Shown: positions 1-6,088 of the stretch, piece after piece
How positions within the stretch are numbered: position 1 is the first letter of the stretch
Layout of the letters: the number at the start of each line of letters is the position of its first letter
From: Desulfobacterales bacterium
Lineage (GTDB): Bacteria; Desulfobacterota; Desulfobacteria; Desulfobacterales; SpSt-501
Direction of reading: 5' to 3'
DNA length: 7,678 bases
Assembly: GCA_025454275.1 (NCBI GenBank)
Contig: JALOOS010000073.1
Coordinates: forward strand, 1-7,678
The notes under the pieces: generated by a model
Databases searched by the model: none
Seen by the model: only the letters and a program-made list of their open reading frames with translations
Told to the model about the DNA's origin: nothing
Translations under genes and position numbers: made by a program

Positions 1-42
1 GTGCTCGCGGAGCTCAGGCATGGACCGCAGTGCCGCCGGCCG

Positions 43-2787
43 TCAGGCGGAGGTCATGATGCGGCGCAGCACATAGGGCAGAATGCCGCCGTGGGTGAAG
101 TAATCGATTTCGATCTCCGTATCGAGTCGCGCGGTGACATCGAAGGCAACGGTGCGGCCGTCCGGTTTGACGGCCGTAACGGGCAGGACGGCGCGCGGTT
201 TCAGGGCGGCCACCCCCCTGATCGAAATCCGCTCGGTTCCGTCGAGCCCGAGGCTGCGCCAGCTCTGGCCCTCCCGGAACATGAGGGGTAGAACGCCCAT
301 GCCGACCAGGTTGCTGCGGTGGATGCGCTCGAAGGACTCGCAGATGACGGCCTTGACGCCGAGCAGGCACGGCCCCTTGGCGGCCCAGTCGCGGGAGGAG
401 CCGGAGCCGTACTCCCGCCCGCCCAGGACGATCAGGGGGGTGGCGGTGCGGCGGTAGGCCATGGCGGCCGCGTAGACGAAGGCCTCCTCTCCGTCGGGCA
501 ATGCGCGGGTGTAGCTGCCCTCCTTGGGGGCGACCATCTGGTTTTTGATGCGGATGTTGCCGAAGGTGCCCCGCATCATGACCTCGTGGTTGCCGCGGCG
601 GGCACCGTAGGAGTTGAAATCCCGCGGATCGACGCCCTGGGAGACGAGGTATTGCCCCGCCGGGTAGTGGGCCGGGATGGCCCCGGCCGGAGAGATGTGG
701 TCGGTGGTGACGCTGTCGCCCAGGAGCATGAGCACGCGCGCATCCAGGATGTCGCCCGGCGCGGCGGGATCGAGCGAAAATCCCTCGAAAAAGGGCGGGT
801 TGCGGATGTAGGTGGAGCTCTCCTCCCAGGCGAAGGTGGTGCTGCCCTTGACCTCGAGCCGGTGCCAGAACTCGTCGCCCTTGGCGATGCGGCCGTACTC
901 TTCCCGGAAGAATTTCTTCTGGACGTGCCGTGCGACCAGGGCTTCGATCTCGGCCTGGCTCGGCCAGATCTCCTTGAGATAGACGGGCCGCCCCTGGGGG
1001 TCACGGCCCAGCGGGTCTGCGGTCAGGTCCGTGTCCACGCGCCCGGCCAGCGCAAAGGCCACCACCAGCATGGGGGACATCAGGAAGTTGGCCTTGACGC
1101 GCTGGTGGATGCGGGCCTCGAAGTTGCGGTTGCCGGAGAGAACCGCGGCGACGGTGAGGTCGTTTTTGGCGATCGCCTCTTCGATCTCCGGCAGGAGCGG
1201 TCCGCTGTTGCCGATGCAGGTCGTGCAGCCGAAGGCCGCCAGGTGGAAACCGAGCGCTTCCAGGTAGGGGAGCAGACCGGCCGCCTTGAGGTAGTCGACG
1301 ACGACCCTGGAGCCGGGGGCGAGCGAGGTCTTGACGGTCAGGGGCACCCGCAGGCCGTGTTCGACGGCTCGTTTCGCCATAAGCCCCGCGCCGATCAGGA
1401 CGTGGGGATTGGAGGTGTTCGTGCAGGAGGTGATGGCGGCGATGACGATATCCCCGTCACAGAGGTTCACCGCGTGGCCGTTCAGGGAGAGGCTGCAGGT
1501 CTTGCGTCTGGGCCGGCACTCTTCCGAGCGGTGGGTACCGGTGCCGGACTCCTGGTGGTAGGTGGAAATGTGGGCGGGGTCGGCGTTGCGCTCGTAGTCG
1601 CAGCCCAGCACGGTGGCAAACGAGCGTTTGAGGTCGGAGAGGCGGATCCGGTCCTGAGGTCGGGCCGGGCCGGCCACCGATGGCTCGACCTTGCCCAGGT
1701 CGAGCGCCAGCACCTGGGTATATTCCGGGGTTTCGCTGCCGGCGTAGAAAAGTCCCAGGGCCTTCGCCGTCTTCTCGACCATCTCGGCACGGGCGGAGCG
1801 GTTGGTCAGGTGCAGGTAGTCGATGACCTGCTCGTCCACGGGGAAGAAGCCGATGGTGGCCCCGTATTCCGGGGCCATGTTGGCGATGGTCGCGCGGTCG
1901 GGGACCCGGAGACCCTTGACCCCCGGTCCGAAAAATTCGACGAATTTTTCCACCACCCCGTGGGCGCGGAGCATCTCGGTGATGGTGAGCACCAGGTCGG
2001 TCGCCGTGACCCCCTCGCGCAGAGTCCCGGTCAGGCGCACGCCGATCACCTCGGGGATGGCCATGTAGTAGGGCTGCCCGAGCATCACCGCCTCGGCTTC
2101 GATGCCGCCCACCCCCCAACCCACGACACCCAAACCGTTGATCATGGTGGTGTGGGAGTCAAGGCCCACAACCGTGTCGGGAAAGGCGAAGAGCTTGCCG
2201 TCCCTTTTTTCGCTCATGATCACCCGGCCGATGCTCTCCAGGTTGACCTGGTGGCAGATGCCGGCGTTCGGAGGCACCACCAGGAAATTGTTGAAACTCG
2301 CCTGAGCCCACTTGAGCAGGGTGTAGCGCTCCCCGTTGCGTTCATACTCCCGGGCGACGTTGTCGGTGAGAGCGTGCCGGGTCCCCCAGCTGTCCACCTG
2401 GATCGAATGATCGATGATCAGGTCCACCGGCACCAGGGGGTTGATCTTGCGGGGGTCGCCGCCCAGGGCCTTCACGGCATCGCGCATGGCCGCCAGGTCC
2501 ACCACGGCCGGCACTCCCGTAAAGTCCTGCATCAGCACGCGGGCCGGATGGAAGGGGATTTCCAGGGGGGCGGCGTAGCGCTTTTTCCAGCGGGCGATGT
2601 TGAGCAGGTCTTTTTCAGCGACGATCCGGCCGTCCATCTTTCTCAGAAGGTTCTCCACCAAGACCCGGATGCAGAACGGCAGCCGCCGGATATCGGCCAG
2701 GCCCTCTTTTTCCAGGCGCAGGATATCGGCCAGAACCACCTCTTTGTCGCGAACCTTGAGCTTGCGGATGAAATTTTTCCTGACCAT
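43..2787 (-). CDS. acnA: Aconitate hydratase, AcnA/IRP1 type
   Basis: Aconitase interconverts citrate and isocitrate through cis-aconitate in the cytoplasm (TCA and glyoxylate reactions) using a [4Fe-4S] cluster. The 914-residue product carries DSHTTMINGLG from residue 210. The three cluster ligands are Cys455 (ITSCTNTSNP) and Cys521 and Cys524 (FGCTTCIGNSG), with the same 66+3 spacing as I recall for E. coli AcnA. TDHISPAG begins at 695, and GSSRDWAAKGP, with SRDW at 798-801, holds the active-site loop of the C-terminal swivel domain. The ATG at 2787 is chosen because GGAAGGAG lies 7 nt upstream. A GTG at 2811 would add eight residues, but it lies inside a palindrome and has no properly spaced ribosome-binding site. 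The protein is about 20 residues longer than E. coli AcnA, partly through a Cys-containing linker (about 405-445) before the first cluster Cys. It lies 85 nt downstream of rpiA on the same strand. The reading frame is intact. Confidence 0.97.
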   Translation of the reverse strand: MVRKNFIRKLKVRDKEVVLADILRLEKEGLADIRRLPFCIRVLVENLLRKMDGRIVAEKDLLNIARWKKRYAAPLEIPFHPARVLMQDFTGVPAVVDLAAMRDAVKALGGDPRKINPLVPVDLIIDHSIQVDSWGTRHALTDNVAREYERNGERYTLLKWAQASFNNFLVVPPNAGICHQVNLESIGRVIMSEKRDGKLFAFPDTVVGLDSHTTMINGLGVVGWGVGGIEAEAVMLGQPYYMAIPEVIGVRLTGTLREGVTATDLVLTITEMLRAHGVVEKFVEFFGPGVKGLRVPDRATIANMAPEYGATIGFFPVDEQVIDYLHLTNRSARAEMVEKTAKALGLFYAGSETPEYTQVLALDLGKVEPSVAGPARPQDRIRLSDLKRSFATVLGCDYERNADPAHISTYHQESGTGTHRSEECRPRRKTCSLSLNGHAVNLCDGDIVIAAITSCTNTSNPHVLIGAGLMAKRAVEHGLRVPLTVKTSLAPGSRVVVDYLKAAGLLPYLEALGFHLAAFGCTTCIGNSGPLLPEIEEAIAKNDLTVAAVLSGNRNFEARIHQRVKANFLMSPMLVVAFALAGRVDTDLTADPLGRDPQGRPVYLKEIWPSQAEIEALVARHVQKKFFREEYGRIAKGDEFWHRLEVKGSTTFAWEESSTYIRNPPFFEGFSLDPAAPGDILDARVLMLLGDSVTTDHISPAGAIPAHYPAGQYLVSQGVDPRDFNSYGARRGNHEVMMRGTFGNIRIKNQMVAPKEGSYTRALPDGEEAFVYAAAMAYRRTATPLIVLGGREYGSGSSRDWAAKGPCLLGVKAVICESFERIHRSNLVGMGVLPLMFREGQSWRSLGLDGTERISIRGVAALKPRAVLPVTAVKPDGRTVAFDVTARLDTEIEIDYFTHGGILPYVLRRIMTSA

Positions 2788-2807
2788 GACGGATCTCCTT
2801 CCGCGTG

Positions 2808-2827
2808 GCACCTCCCGCGGGAGGTGC
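2808..2827. promoter_or_regulatory. Perfect 20-bp palindrome in the acnA leader
   Basis: GCACCTCCCGCGGGAGGTGC equals its own reverse complement over all 20 bases. It sits between rpiA and acnA and ends 5 nt before the acnA Shine-Dalgarno sequence. As DNA it could be a dimeric repressor or activator site. As RNA it could form an 8-bp stem with a CGCG loop beside the ribosome-binding site. No T-run follows on the minus strand, so it is not a normal intrinsic terminator. The function is inferred. Confidence 0.55.
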
Positions 2828-2872
2828 GATAGGTGGATAATGGAGGGCCGACAGCCGGGTGCCTGCCGAACG

Positions 2873-3565
2873 TCAGCCGTTGCGCTGCAGATGGCGGATG
2901 CCTTCGGCGCCGGCCACGAACACCTCGTGCGCCAGGCCGACGAACAGACCGTGCTCCACGATCCCGGCCCGGCCGCTCAGCTGGGCGGCCAGCCGGCCGG
3001 GTTCCGTTATCGGGCCGAAACGCGCATCCAGCAGAAGGTTTCCCTGGTCCGTCAGCACGGGGATGCTGTTTCGTGTGCGCAGGGCGACCGCCGCCCCGAG
3101 GGATGCCAGGAAACGCTCCTCGGCCGCCCGGGCGAACGGGACCACCTCGACCGGCAGAGCCCAGCGGGTGCCGAGCCGCTCCGAGAGCTTGGACGCGTCG
3201 ACGATGATGATGTTGCGGCGGCTGGCCTGGGCCAGCACCTTCTCGCGCAGGAGCGCTCCTCCGCCCCCCTTGATCAGGTTGAGATCCGGGTCGACCTCGT
3301 CCGCGCCGTCGATGGTGATGTCGATCACCGCGTGCGCCTCGAGGCCGGAGAGCGGGATGCCCAGCTCGCGGGCCGCCGTTTCGGTCTGAATCGAGCTCGG
3401 GATCCCGATGATCCGCTCGAGGCGTCCCGCCCGGATCAGCTCGGCGATCCGCTCGAGGGCGAAGCGGGTGGTGCTGCCGGTGCCGAGGCCGACCACCATG
3501 CCGGATTGCAATCGATCGACGGCGGCGGCCGCGGCCATCTGTTTCAAGTCGTCCTGGCGCGACAT
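2873..3565 (-). CDS. rpiA: Ribose-5-phosphate isomerase A
   Basis: RpiA interconverts ribose 5-phosphate and ribulose 5-phosphate in the non-oxidative pentose phosphate pathway (cytoplasmic). The 230-residue product has the phosphate-binding loop GLGTGSTT at 26-33, followed by TIDGADEVD with Asp86 and Asp89. KGGGGALLREK then contains Lys99 and the likely catalytic base Glu108. All four are offset by +5 from the E. coli residues I recall (D81, D84, K94, E103). The length is slightly above the E. coli protein (219). The start ATG has AAAGGAG about 8 nt upstream, and that site overlaps the tal stop codon, leaving a 14-nt gap between the genes. This implies co-transcription and translational coupling with transaldolase, which acts in the same pathway. 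No defect is seen. Confidence 0.97.
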   Translation of the reverse strand: MSRQDDLKQMAAAAAVDRLQSGMVVGLGTGSTTRFALERIAELIRAGRLERIIGIPSSIQTETAARELGIPLSGLEAHAVIDITIDGADEVDPDLNLIKGGGGALLREKVLAQASRRNIIIVDASKLSERLGTRWALPVEVVPFARAAEERFLASLGAAVALRTRNSIPVLTDQGNLLLDARFGPITEPGRLAAQLSGRAGIVEHGLFVGLAHEVFVAGAEGIRHLQRNG

Positions 3566-3573
3566 GGCCGGCG

Positions 3574-3582
3574 CTCCTTTCA
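3574..3582 (-). promoter_or_regulatory. rpiA ribosome-binding site overlapping the tal stop codon
   Basis: On the minus strand AAAGGAG (3580-3574) shares its first A with the TGA stop of tal (3582-3580). Ribosomes finishing tal therefore sit on the rpiA initiation site. This fixes the rpiA start at 3565 and points to translational coupling of the two pentose-phosphate genes. Confidence 0.8.
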
Positions 3583-4689
3583 GGCGGTAAGCCGTTGGCG
3601 CTTGGATTCGATGCTGCCCATCAGGGCCTGGAAGGGTGTGACGAAGGCCGCCACCCCCTCCTCCTGCAGGCGCCGGGTGACCGCATTCAGATCGATGCCG
3701 AGCGCGGCGAGACGCTCGACCTGACGCTCTGCCGTGTCGAGGCCCTGGGTGAGGGTGGGAGCGGCCCGGCCATGGTCCATGAAGGCCCGCAAGGTCTCCG
3801 GAGGGACGGTGTTGACCGTCTCCGGCCCGATGAGTCCGTCGACGTAGAGGGTGTCGGGGTAGGCCGGGTTCTTGGTGCTTGTGCTGGCCCAGAGCACGCG
3901 CTGAACCTGTGCGCCCCGCGCGGCCAAGGCCTGCCAGCGGGTGGCGGCGGTGATGCGTTTGAACTCGGCATAGGCCAGTTTGCAGTTGGCAACGGCAATC
4001 TTCCCCTGGAGATCGGGGGCGCCCCGCGCGGCAAGCTCCTTTTCAAGAGCGGTGTCGAGCCGGCTGACGAAAAAAGAGGCGACCGATGCCACCCGCTCCA
4101 CCGGGTGCCCGCCGCGGGCCGTGGGACCTGCGGCCGCCAATGTCTCCAGGCCGGCCATGTGAGCGTCGGCCACAGCCCTGTAGTTGGGGATCGAGAAGAT
4201 GAGGGTGACGTTGACATTCACCCCGGCCGCCAGGGCGGCGGAAACGGCGCTCAGCCCTTCGGCCGTGCCCGGAATCTTGATCATGACATTGGGCCGGTCG
4301 ACGGCTTCGAACAGGCGCGTGGCCTCGGCGACCGTGCGGACGCTGTCGCGGGCCAGAAGGGGATCGACCTCCAGGCTTACGTAGCCGTCCCGGCCGTTCG
4401 TGGAGCGGTAGACGTTGTCCAGCACGTCGGCAGCGAGCCGGATGTCTTTGATGGCCAGGGCCTCGTAAATCTCCCTTGCGGATTGGCCCGCTGCTGCCAG
4501 GGTGCGGATCTCCGGGTCATAGTCCGCCGTTCCGGCGATCGCCTTTTCGAATATGGCGGGGTTGGAAGTCACTCCCTGCACCCCCCTGGCGACGAGATCG
4601 GCCAACTCCCCGGAGGTGATGAGGGAGCGGCGGATAAAGTCGAACCAGACCGACTGGCCGAACCGTGCAAGTTCCGAAAGTGAGGGCAT
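3580..4689 (-). CDS. tal: Transaldolase (about 370-residue, mycobacterial/cyanobacterial type)
   Basis: Transaldolase moves a dihydroxyacetone unit from sedoheptulose 7-phosphate to glyceraldehyde 3-phosphate through a Schiff-base lysine, in the non-oxidative pentose phosphate pathway. The 369-residue product shows FDFIRR with Asp17, GVTSNPAIFEKA with Asn43, SLEVDP with Glu107 and VMIKIPGT with the likely Schiff-base Lys138. These match TalB residues D17, N35, E96 and K132. The N-terminal GQSVWFDFIRR and the later WASTSTKNPAYPDTLYV are typical of the long family rather than of the roughly 315-residue TalB or 220-residue TalC. An upstream in-frame ATG at 4773 would add 28 residues encoded partly by a poly-T run. 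The ATG at 4689 is preferred because it matches the family N-terminus and has AGGAG 5 nt upstream. It is the first gene of the tal-rpiA(-acnA) set. Confidence 0.95.
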   Translation of the reverse strand: MPSLSELARFGQSVWFDFIRRSLITSGELADLVARGVQGVTSNPAIFEKAIAGTADYDPEIRTLAAAGQSAREIYEALAIKDIRLAADVLDNVYRSTNGRDGYVSLEVDPLLARDSVRTVAEATRLFEAVDRPNVMIKIPGTAEGLSAVSAALAAGVNVNVTLIFSIPNYRAVADAHMAGLETLAAAGPTARGGHPVERVASVASFFVSRLDTALEKELAARGAPDLQGKIAVANCKLAYAEFKRITAATRWQALAARGAQVQRVLWASTSTKNPAYPDTLYVDGLIGPETVNTVPPETLRAFMDHGRAAPTLTQGLDTAERQVERLAALGIDLNAVTRRLQEEGVAAFVTPFQALMGSIESKRQRLTA

Positions 4690-4786
4690 GCGTGCTCCTG
4701 TGGTTGGGGGTGTGCGCGCAAGGGGTTGCGGATAGAGGGGTTCTTGCCAGAAAAAAAAAGGTTTTTCAATCACTCTTTACGTCACT

Positions 4787-4803
4787 CGCGGGCTGCCCCC
4801 GCG
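4787..4803. repeat. Short inverted repeat abutting the tpx -35 box
   Basis: CGCGGG, a 5-nt spacer and CCCGCG form an exact 6-bp inverted repeat that ends one base before the TTGACG hexamer proposed as the tpx -35 element. The location would suit an operator for tpx or for divergent control with tal. An arm of six G/C bases can also arise by chance in this GC-rich DNA. Confidence 0.3.
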
Positions 4804-4832
4804 TTGACGCCGCCGTCTGCCGGATTTATTCT
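4804..4832 (+). promoter_or_regulatory. Sigma-70-like promoter for tpx
   Basis: TTGACG (4804-4809; 5 of 6 to consensus) and TATTCT (4827-4832; 4 of 6) are separated by exactly 17 bp. Transcription would start near 4839, giving a leader of about 60 nt before the tpx ATG. A second pair, TTAACG (4852) and TATAGC (4875), also has 17-bp spacing. It would place the start on the ribosome-binding site, so it is disfavoured. Confidence 0.5.
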
Positions 4833-4897
4833 CTTGCATTCACCGAAATTTTTAACGAAACGCCGTCTTCACCTTATAGCCAAAAGGAGGTATGACC

Positions 4898-5413
4898 ATG
4901 CAGGAGCGACCAGGCGCCGTGACGCTGCACGGCAACCCGCTGACCCTCATCGGCAACGAGATCAAAATCGGCGGCAAGGCCCCCGACATCGAACTCCTGG
5001 ACAACGAGCTGAAGCCGGTCAAGCTCTCAAGCTTCCGGGGCAAGGTGGTCGTTGTGTCCAGTGTCCCCTCCCTGGACACACCGGTCTGCGACATGGAAAC
5101 CCGGCGCTTCAATGCGGAAGCCGCCAATCTGGGATCCAACGTGTTGATCCTGACGATCAGCAACGACCTTCCCTTTGCCCAGAAGCGCTGGTGCGGTGCC
5201 GCCGGCGTGGACAAGGTCAAGACCCTCTCGGACCACCGGGAAGCGGCCTTCGGGCAGGCCTACGGCGTGCTGATCAAAGAGCTGCGGCTTCTGGCGCGAA
5301 GTGTTTTCGTGTTGGATGCGGAGGGGGTCGTGCGCTACGTTCAGCACGTCAAAGAGGTGTCCCAGGAGCCGGATTATGCTGCGGTCATCGCTGCCGTCAA
5401 AAAGCTGATCTGA
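4898..5413 (+). CDS. tpx: Thiol peroxidase, atypical 2-Cys peroxiredoxin
   Basis: Tpx reduces hydrogen peroxide and alkyl hydroperoxides using thioredoxin and is usually cytoplasmic in anaerobes and periplasm-associated only in some reports. The 171-residue product has the thioredoxin-like fold of the family. The peroxidatic Cys64 lies in SLDTPVCDMETRRFN and the resolving Cys99 in SNDLPFAQKRWCG. E. coli Tpx has C61 and C95 in the equivalent motifs. The N-terminal HGNPLTLIGNEIKIG and the C-terminal EPDYAAVIAAVKKLI are also typical. AAAAGGAGG lies 1 nt before an ATG at 4892 but 7 nt before the ATG at 4898, so 4898 is taken as the start. The gene stands alone on the plus strand, divergent from tal and convergent with the Arg-rich gene. 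In an anaerobe this would be oxygen and peroxide defence. Confidence 0.95.
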   Translation: MQERPGAVTLHGNPLTLIGNEIKIGGKAPDIELLDNELKPVKLSSFRGKVVVVSSVPSLDTPVCDMETRRFNAEAANLGSNVLILTISNDLPFAQKRWCGAAGVDKVKTLSDHREAAFGQAYGVLIKELRLLARSVFVLDAEGVVRYVQHVKEVSQEPDYAAVIAAVKKLI

Positions 5414-5449
5414 GGAGGCGCCCCCGGGCGGCGTGCCTGGAACGAACAT

Positions 5450-5501
5450 CGCCATCCGCACGGCCCTGCTTCGTCTCGTGGGAGGGACCGTGCGGATGGC
5501 G
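5450..5501. terminator. Strong inverted repeat between convergent genes (tpx 3' end)
   Basis: A 14-bp perfect inverted repeat (5450-5463 with 5488-5501) continues, after one bulged A, with four more base pairs (CCCT with AGGG). It begins 36 nt after the tpx stop and lies about 46 nt from the stop of the convergent gene, so it could end or stabilise both transcripts. There is no T-run on the plus strand after the stem, so it is not a textbook intrinsic terminator. It may act as a 3'-end stabiliser or with Rho. Confidence 0.5.
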
Positions 5502-5547
5502 TCATGCGGCGGGCGGATGTCGGAGGCGACCGGCTCTCAACCAGCCG

Positions 5548-5829
5548 TCATGATTCGCTGCGTTTGCGAAACGCATCCCGCCGCTCCACTTTGCGTCCAT
5601 CCCAGAAGAAGCGCTCGCTGCGGCGCTCTTCGCTCCGGCGCCGATCGATCCCCGCCCGCCTGTCGGGTACCTTCCGGCGCTCCGGTCCGGACCGGCGTTC
5701 GGTCCCTTCGAACGGGACCTCCTTCTGCCGCCGATCGATTCCGGAGCGGGTGCCTCCGTTGTCGGGTATAACGACGATTTCAGGGGAGACCCGTTCAGCC
5801 TCCCGGCTTGTTTCATCCGGAGTCGCCAT
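5548..5829 (-). CDS. Small basic protein with [DE]RRxxx hexad repeats
   Basis: The predicted product has 93 residues and no function I can assign. Residues 1-30 are mildly acidic and polar. From residue 32 the chain has [DE]RR triplets starting at 32, 44, 50, 56, 62 and 68, an exact six-residue period with only position 38 lost, and one more at 82. There is no signal peptide, membrane segment or Cys. Short RSGxDRR-type proteins seem, from memory, to recur in Desulfobacterota, often without a named domain. The ATG at 5829 has GGAGG 9 nt upstream. An ATG at 5847 would add six residues and lacks a good site. A near-consensus sigma-54 promoter lies about 55 nt upstream of the transcribed start region. 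The coding case rests on promoter, ribosome-binding site and regular pattern. The repeat could be only low-complexity translation. Confidence 0.7.
   Translation of the reverse strand: MATPDETSREAERVSPEIVVIPDNGGTRSGIDRRQKEVPFEGTERRSGPERRKVPDRRAGIDRRRSEERRSERFFWDGRKVERRDAFRKRSES
5611..5736 (-). repeat. In-frame 18-bp-period repeat encoding Arg-Arg hexads
   Basis: These bases encode residues 32-73 of the small basic protein, seven hexads of which six begin with [DE]RR. The DNA copies are degenerate. The period is conserved at protein level more clearly than in nucleotides, although GCCGATCGAT (plus strand) recurs where GIDRR is encoded at residues 30-34 and 60-64. Confidence 0.7.
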
Positions 5830-5894
5830 CCTAGCTTCCCTCCGCATACAGGCGTTCAGAGCGCCATTCCCCGCGTGTACGACACCGGATCTGC

Positions 5895-5910
5895 AGCAAT
5901 CCTTGTGCCA
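5895..5910 (-). promoter_or_regulatory. Sigma-54 (RpoN) -24/-12 promoter
   Basis: Read on the minus strand the site is TGGCACAAGGATTGCT. It matches the RpoN consensus TGGCAC-N5-TTGCW at every defined position, with the required 10 nt between the GG and GC dinucleotides. Transcription should begin near 5884, leaving about 55 nt of leader before the ATG at 5829. It points directly at the Arg-rich small gene. An activator ATPase would be needed and is not encoded in this window. Confidence 0.75.
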
Positions 5911-5927
5911 TTGCCCGCCCCCTCAGA

Positions 5928-5950
5928 AGATGGCCGAAAACGGATCATCT
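5928..5950. promoter_or_regulatory. Imperfect inverted repeat upstream of the sigma-54 site
   Basis: AGATG and CATCT arms and inner CCG and CGG arms form an interrupted dyad about 18 bp upstream of the -24 element. It could be a binding site for an enhancer-binding protein, though such sites usually lie 80-150 bp upstream. The match is imperfect and could be chance. Confidence 0.25.
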
Positions 5951-6020
5951 AGGTTGCCGGGCCGGCGGCGGGTGAGGCATTTGGGTGATAGCAGTGTGGA
6001 ACAGAGGCGCGCCTCGTGTG

Positions 6021-6081
6021 AAAAAGAAGCCACAGGTCCACGTCGGCCGGCGGCGGGACGGTCGGTTTCCCGCAGCCGGCC
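6021..6081 (-). terminator. Terminator-like hairpin after the Moco-carrier-like gene
   Basis: Seven base pairs (6045-6051 with 6075-6081), one G/A mismatch and six more pairs (6053-6058 with 6068-6073) enclose a 9-nt loop. The stem starts 8 nt past the stop of the minus-strand gene. A T-rich stretch (CTTCTTTTT on the minus strand, 6029-6021) follows only after 14 nt, so the stem-to-tract distance is longer than in a standard intrinsic terminator. Confidence 0.5.
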
Positions 6082-6088
6082 AGATCCA

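Larger units (their letters stand above)
4690..4897. other. Divergent tal / tpx intergenic region
   Basis: About 208 bp separate the divergent starts of tal and tpx. The region contains an AT-rich island with a nine-A run (4751-4759) followed by GG and five T. It also holds a short inverted repeat (4787-4803) and the tpx promoter candidate. No convincing -35/-10 pair for tal was found by eye on the minus strand, though a tal promoter must lie here or the gene is otherwise not transcribed. Confidence 0.6.

Noticed and set aside
319..2832. Long open frame of 837 codons on the plus strand opposite acnA
   Set aside because: It is the antisense frame of a fully conserved aconitase in GC-rich DNA, where stop codons are rare; its translation is Gly/Ala/Val/Asp/His-rich and matches no family.
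3595..4683. Open frame of 362 codons on the plus strand opposite tal
   Set aside because: Antisense shadow of transaldolase, which has all its catalytic motifs; no ribosome-binding site or recognisable domain.
4690..4773. N-terminal extension of transaldolase from an ATG at 4773
   Set aside because: The extra 28 residues run through a poly-T tract, do not look like the family, and the ATG at 4689 has a good ribosome-binding site.
4726..5553. 275-codon plus-strand frame overlapping tpx
   Set aside because: Off-frame reading of tpx and its flanks; Arg/Gly-rich with no family pattern.
5611..5736. CRISPR-like or tandem DNA repeat
   Set aside because: The 18-bp periodicity is degenerate in DNA and explained by the hexad protein pattern; there are no identical repeats with unique spacers.
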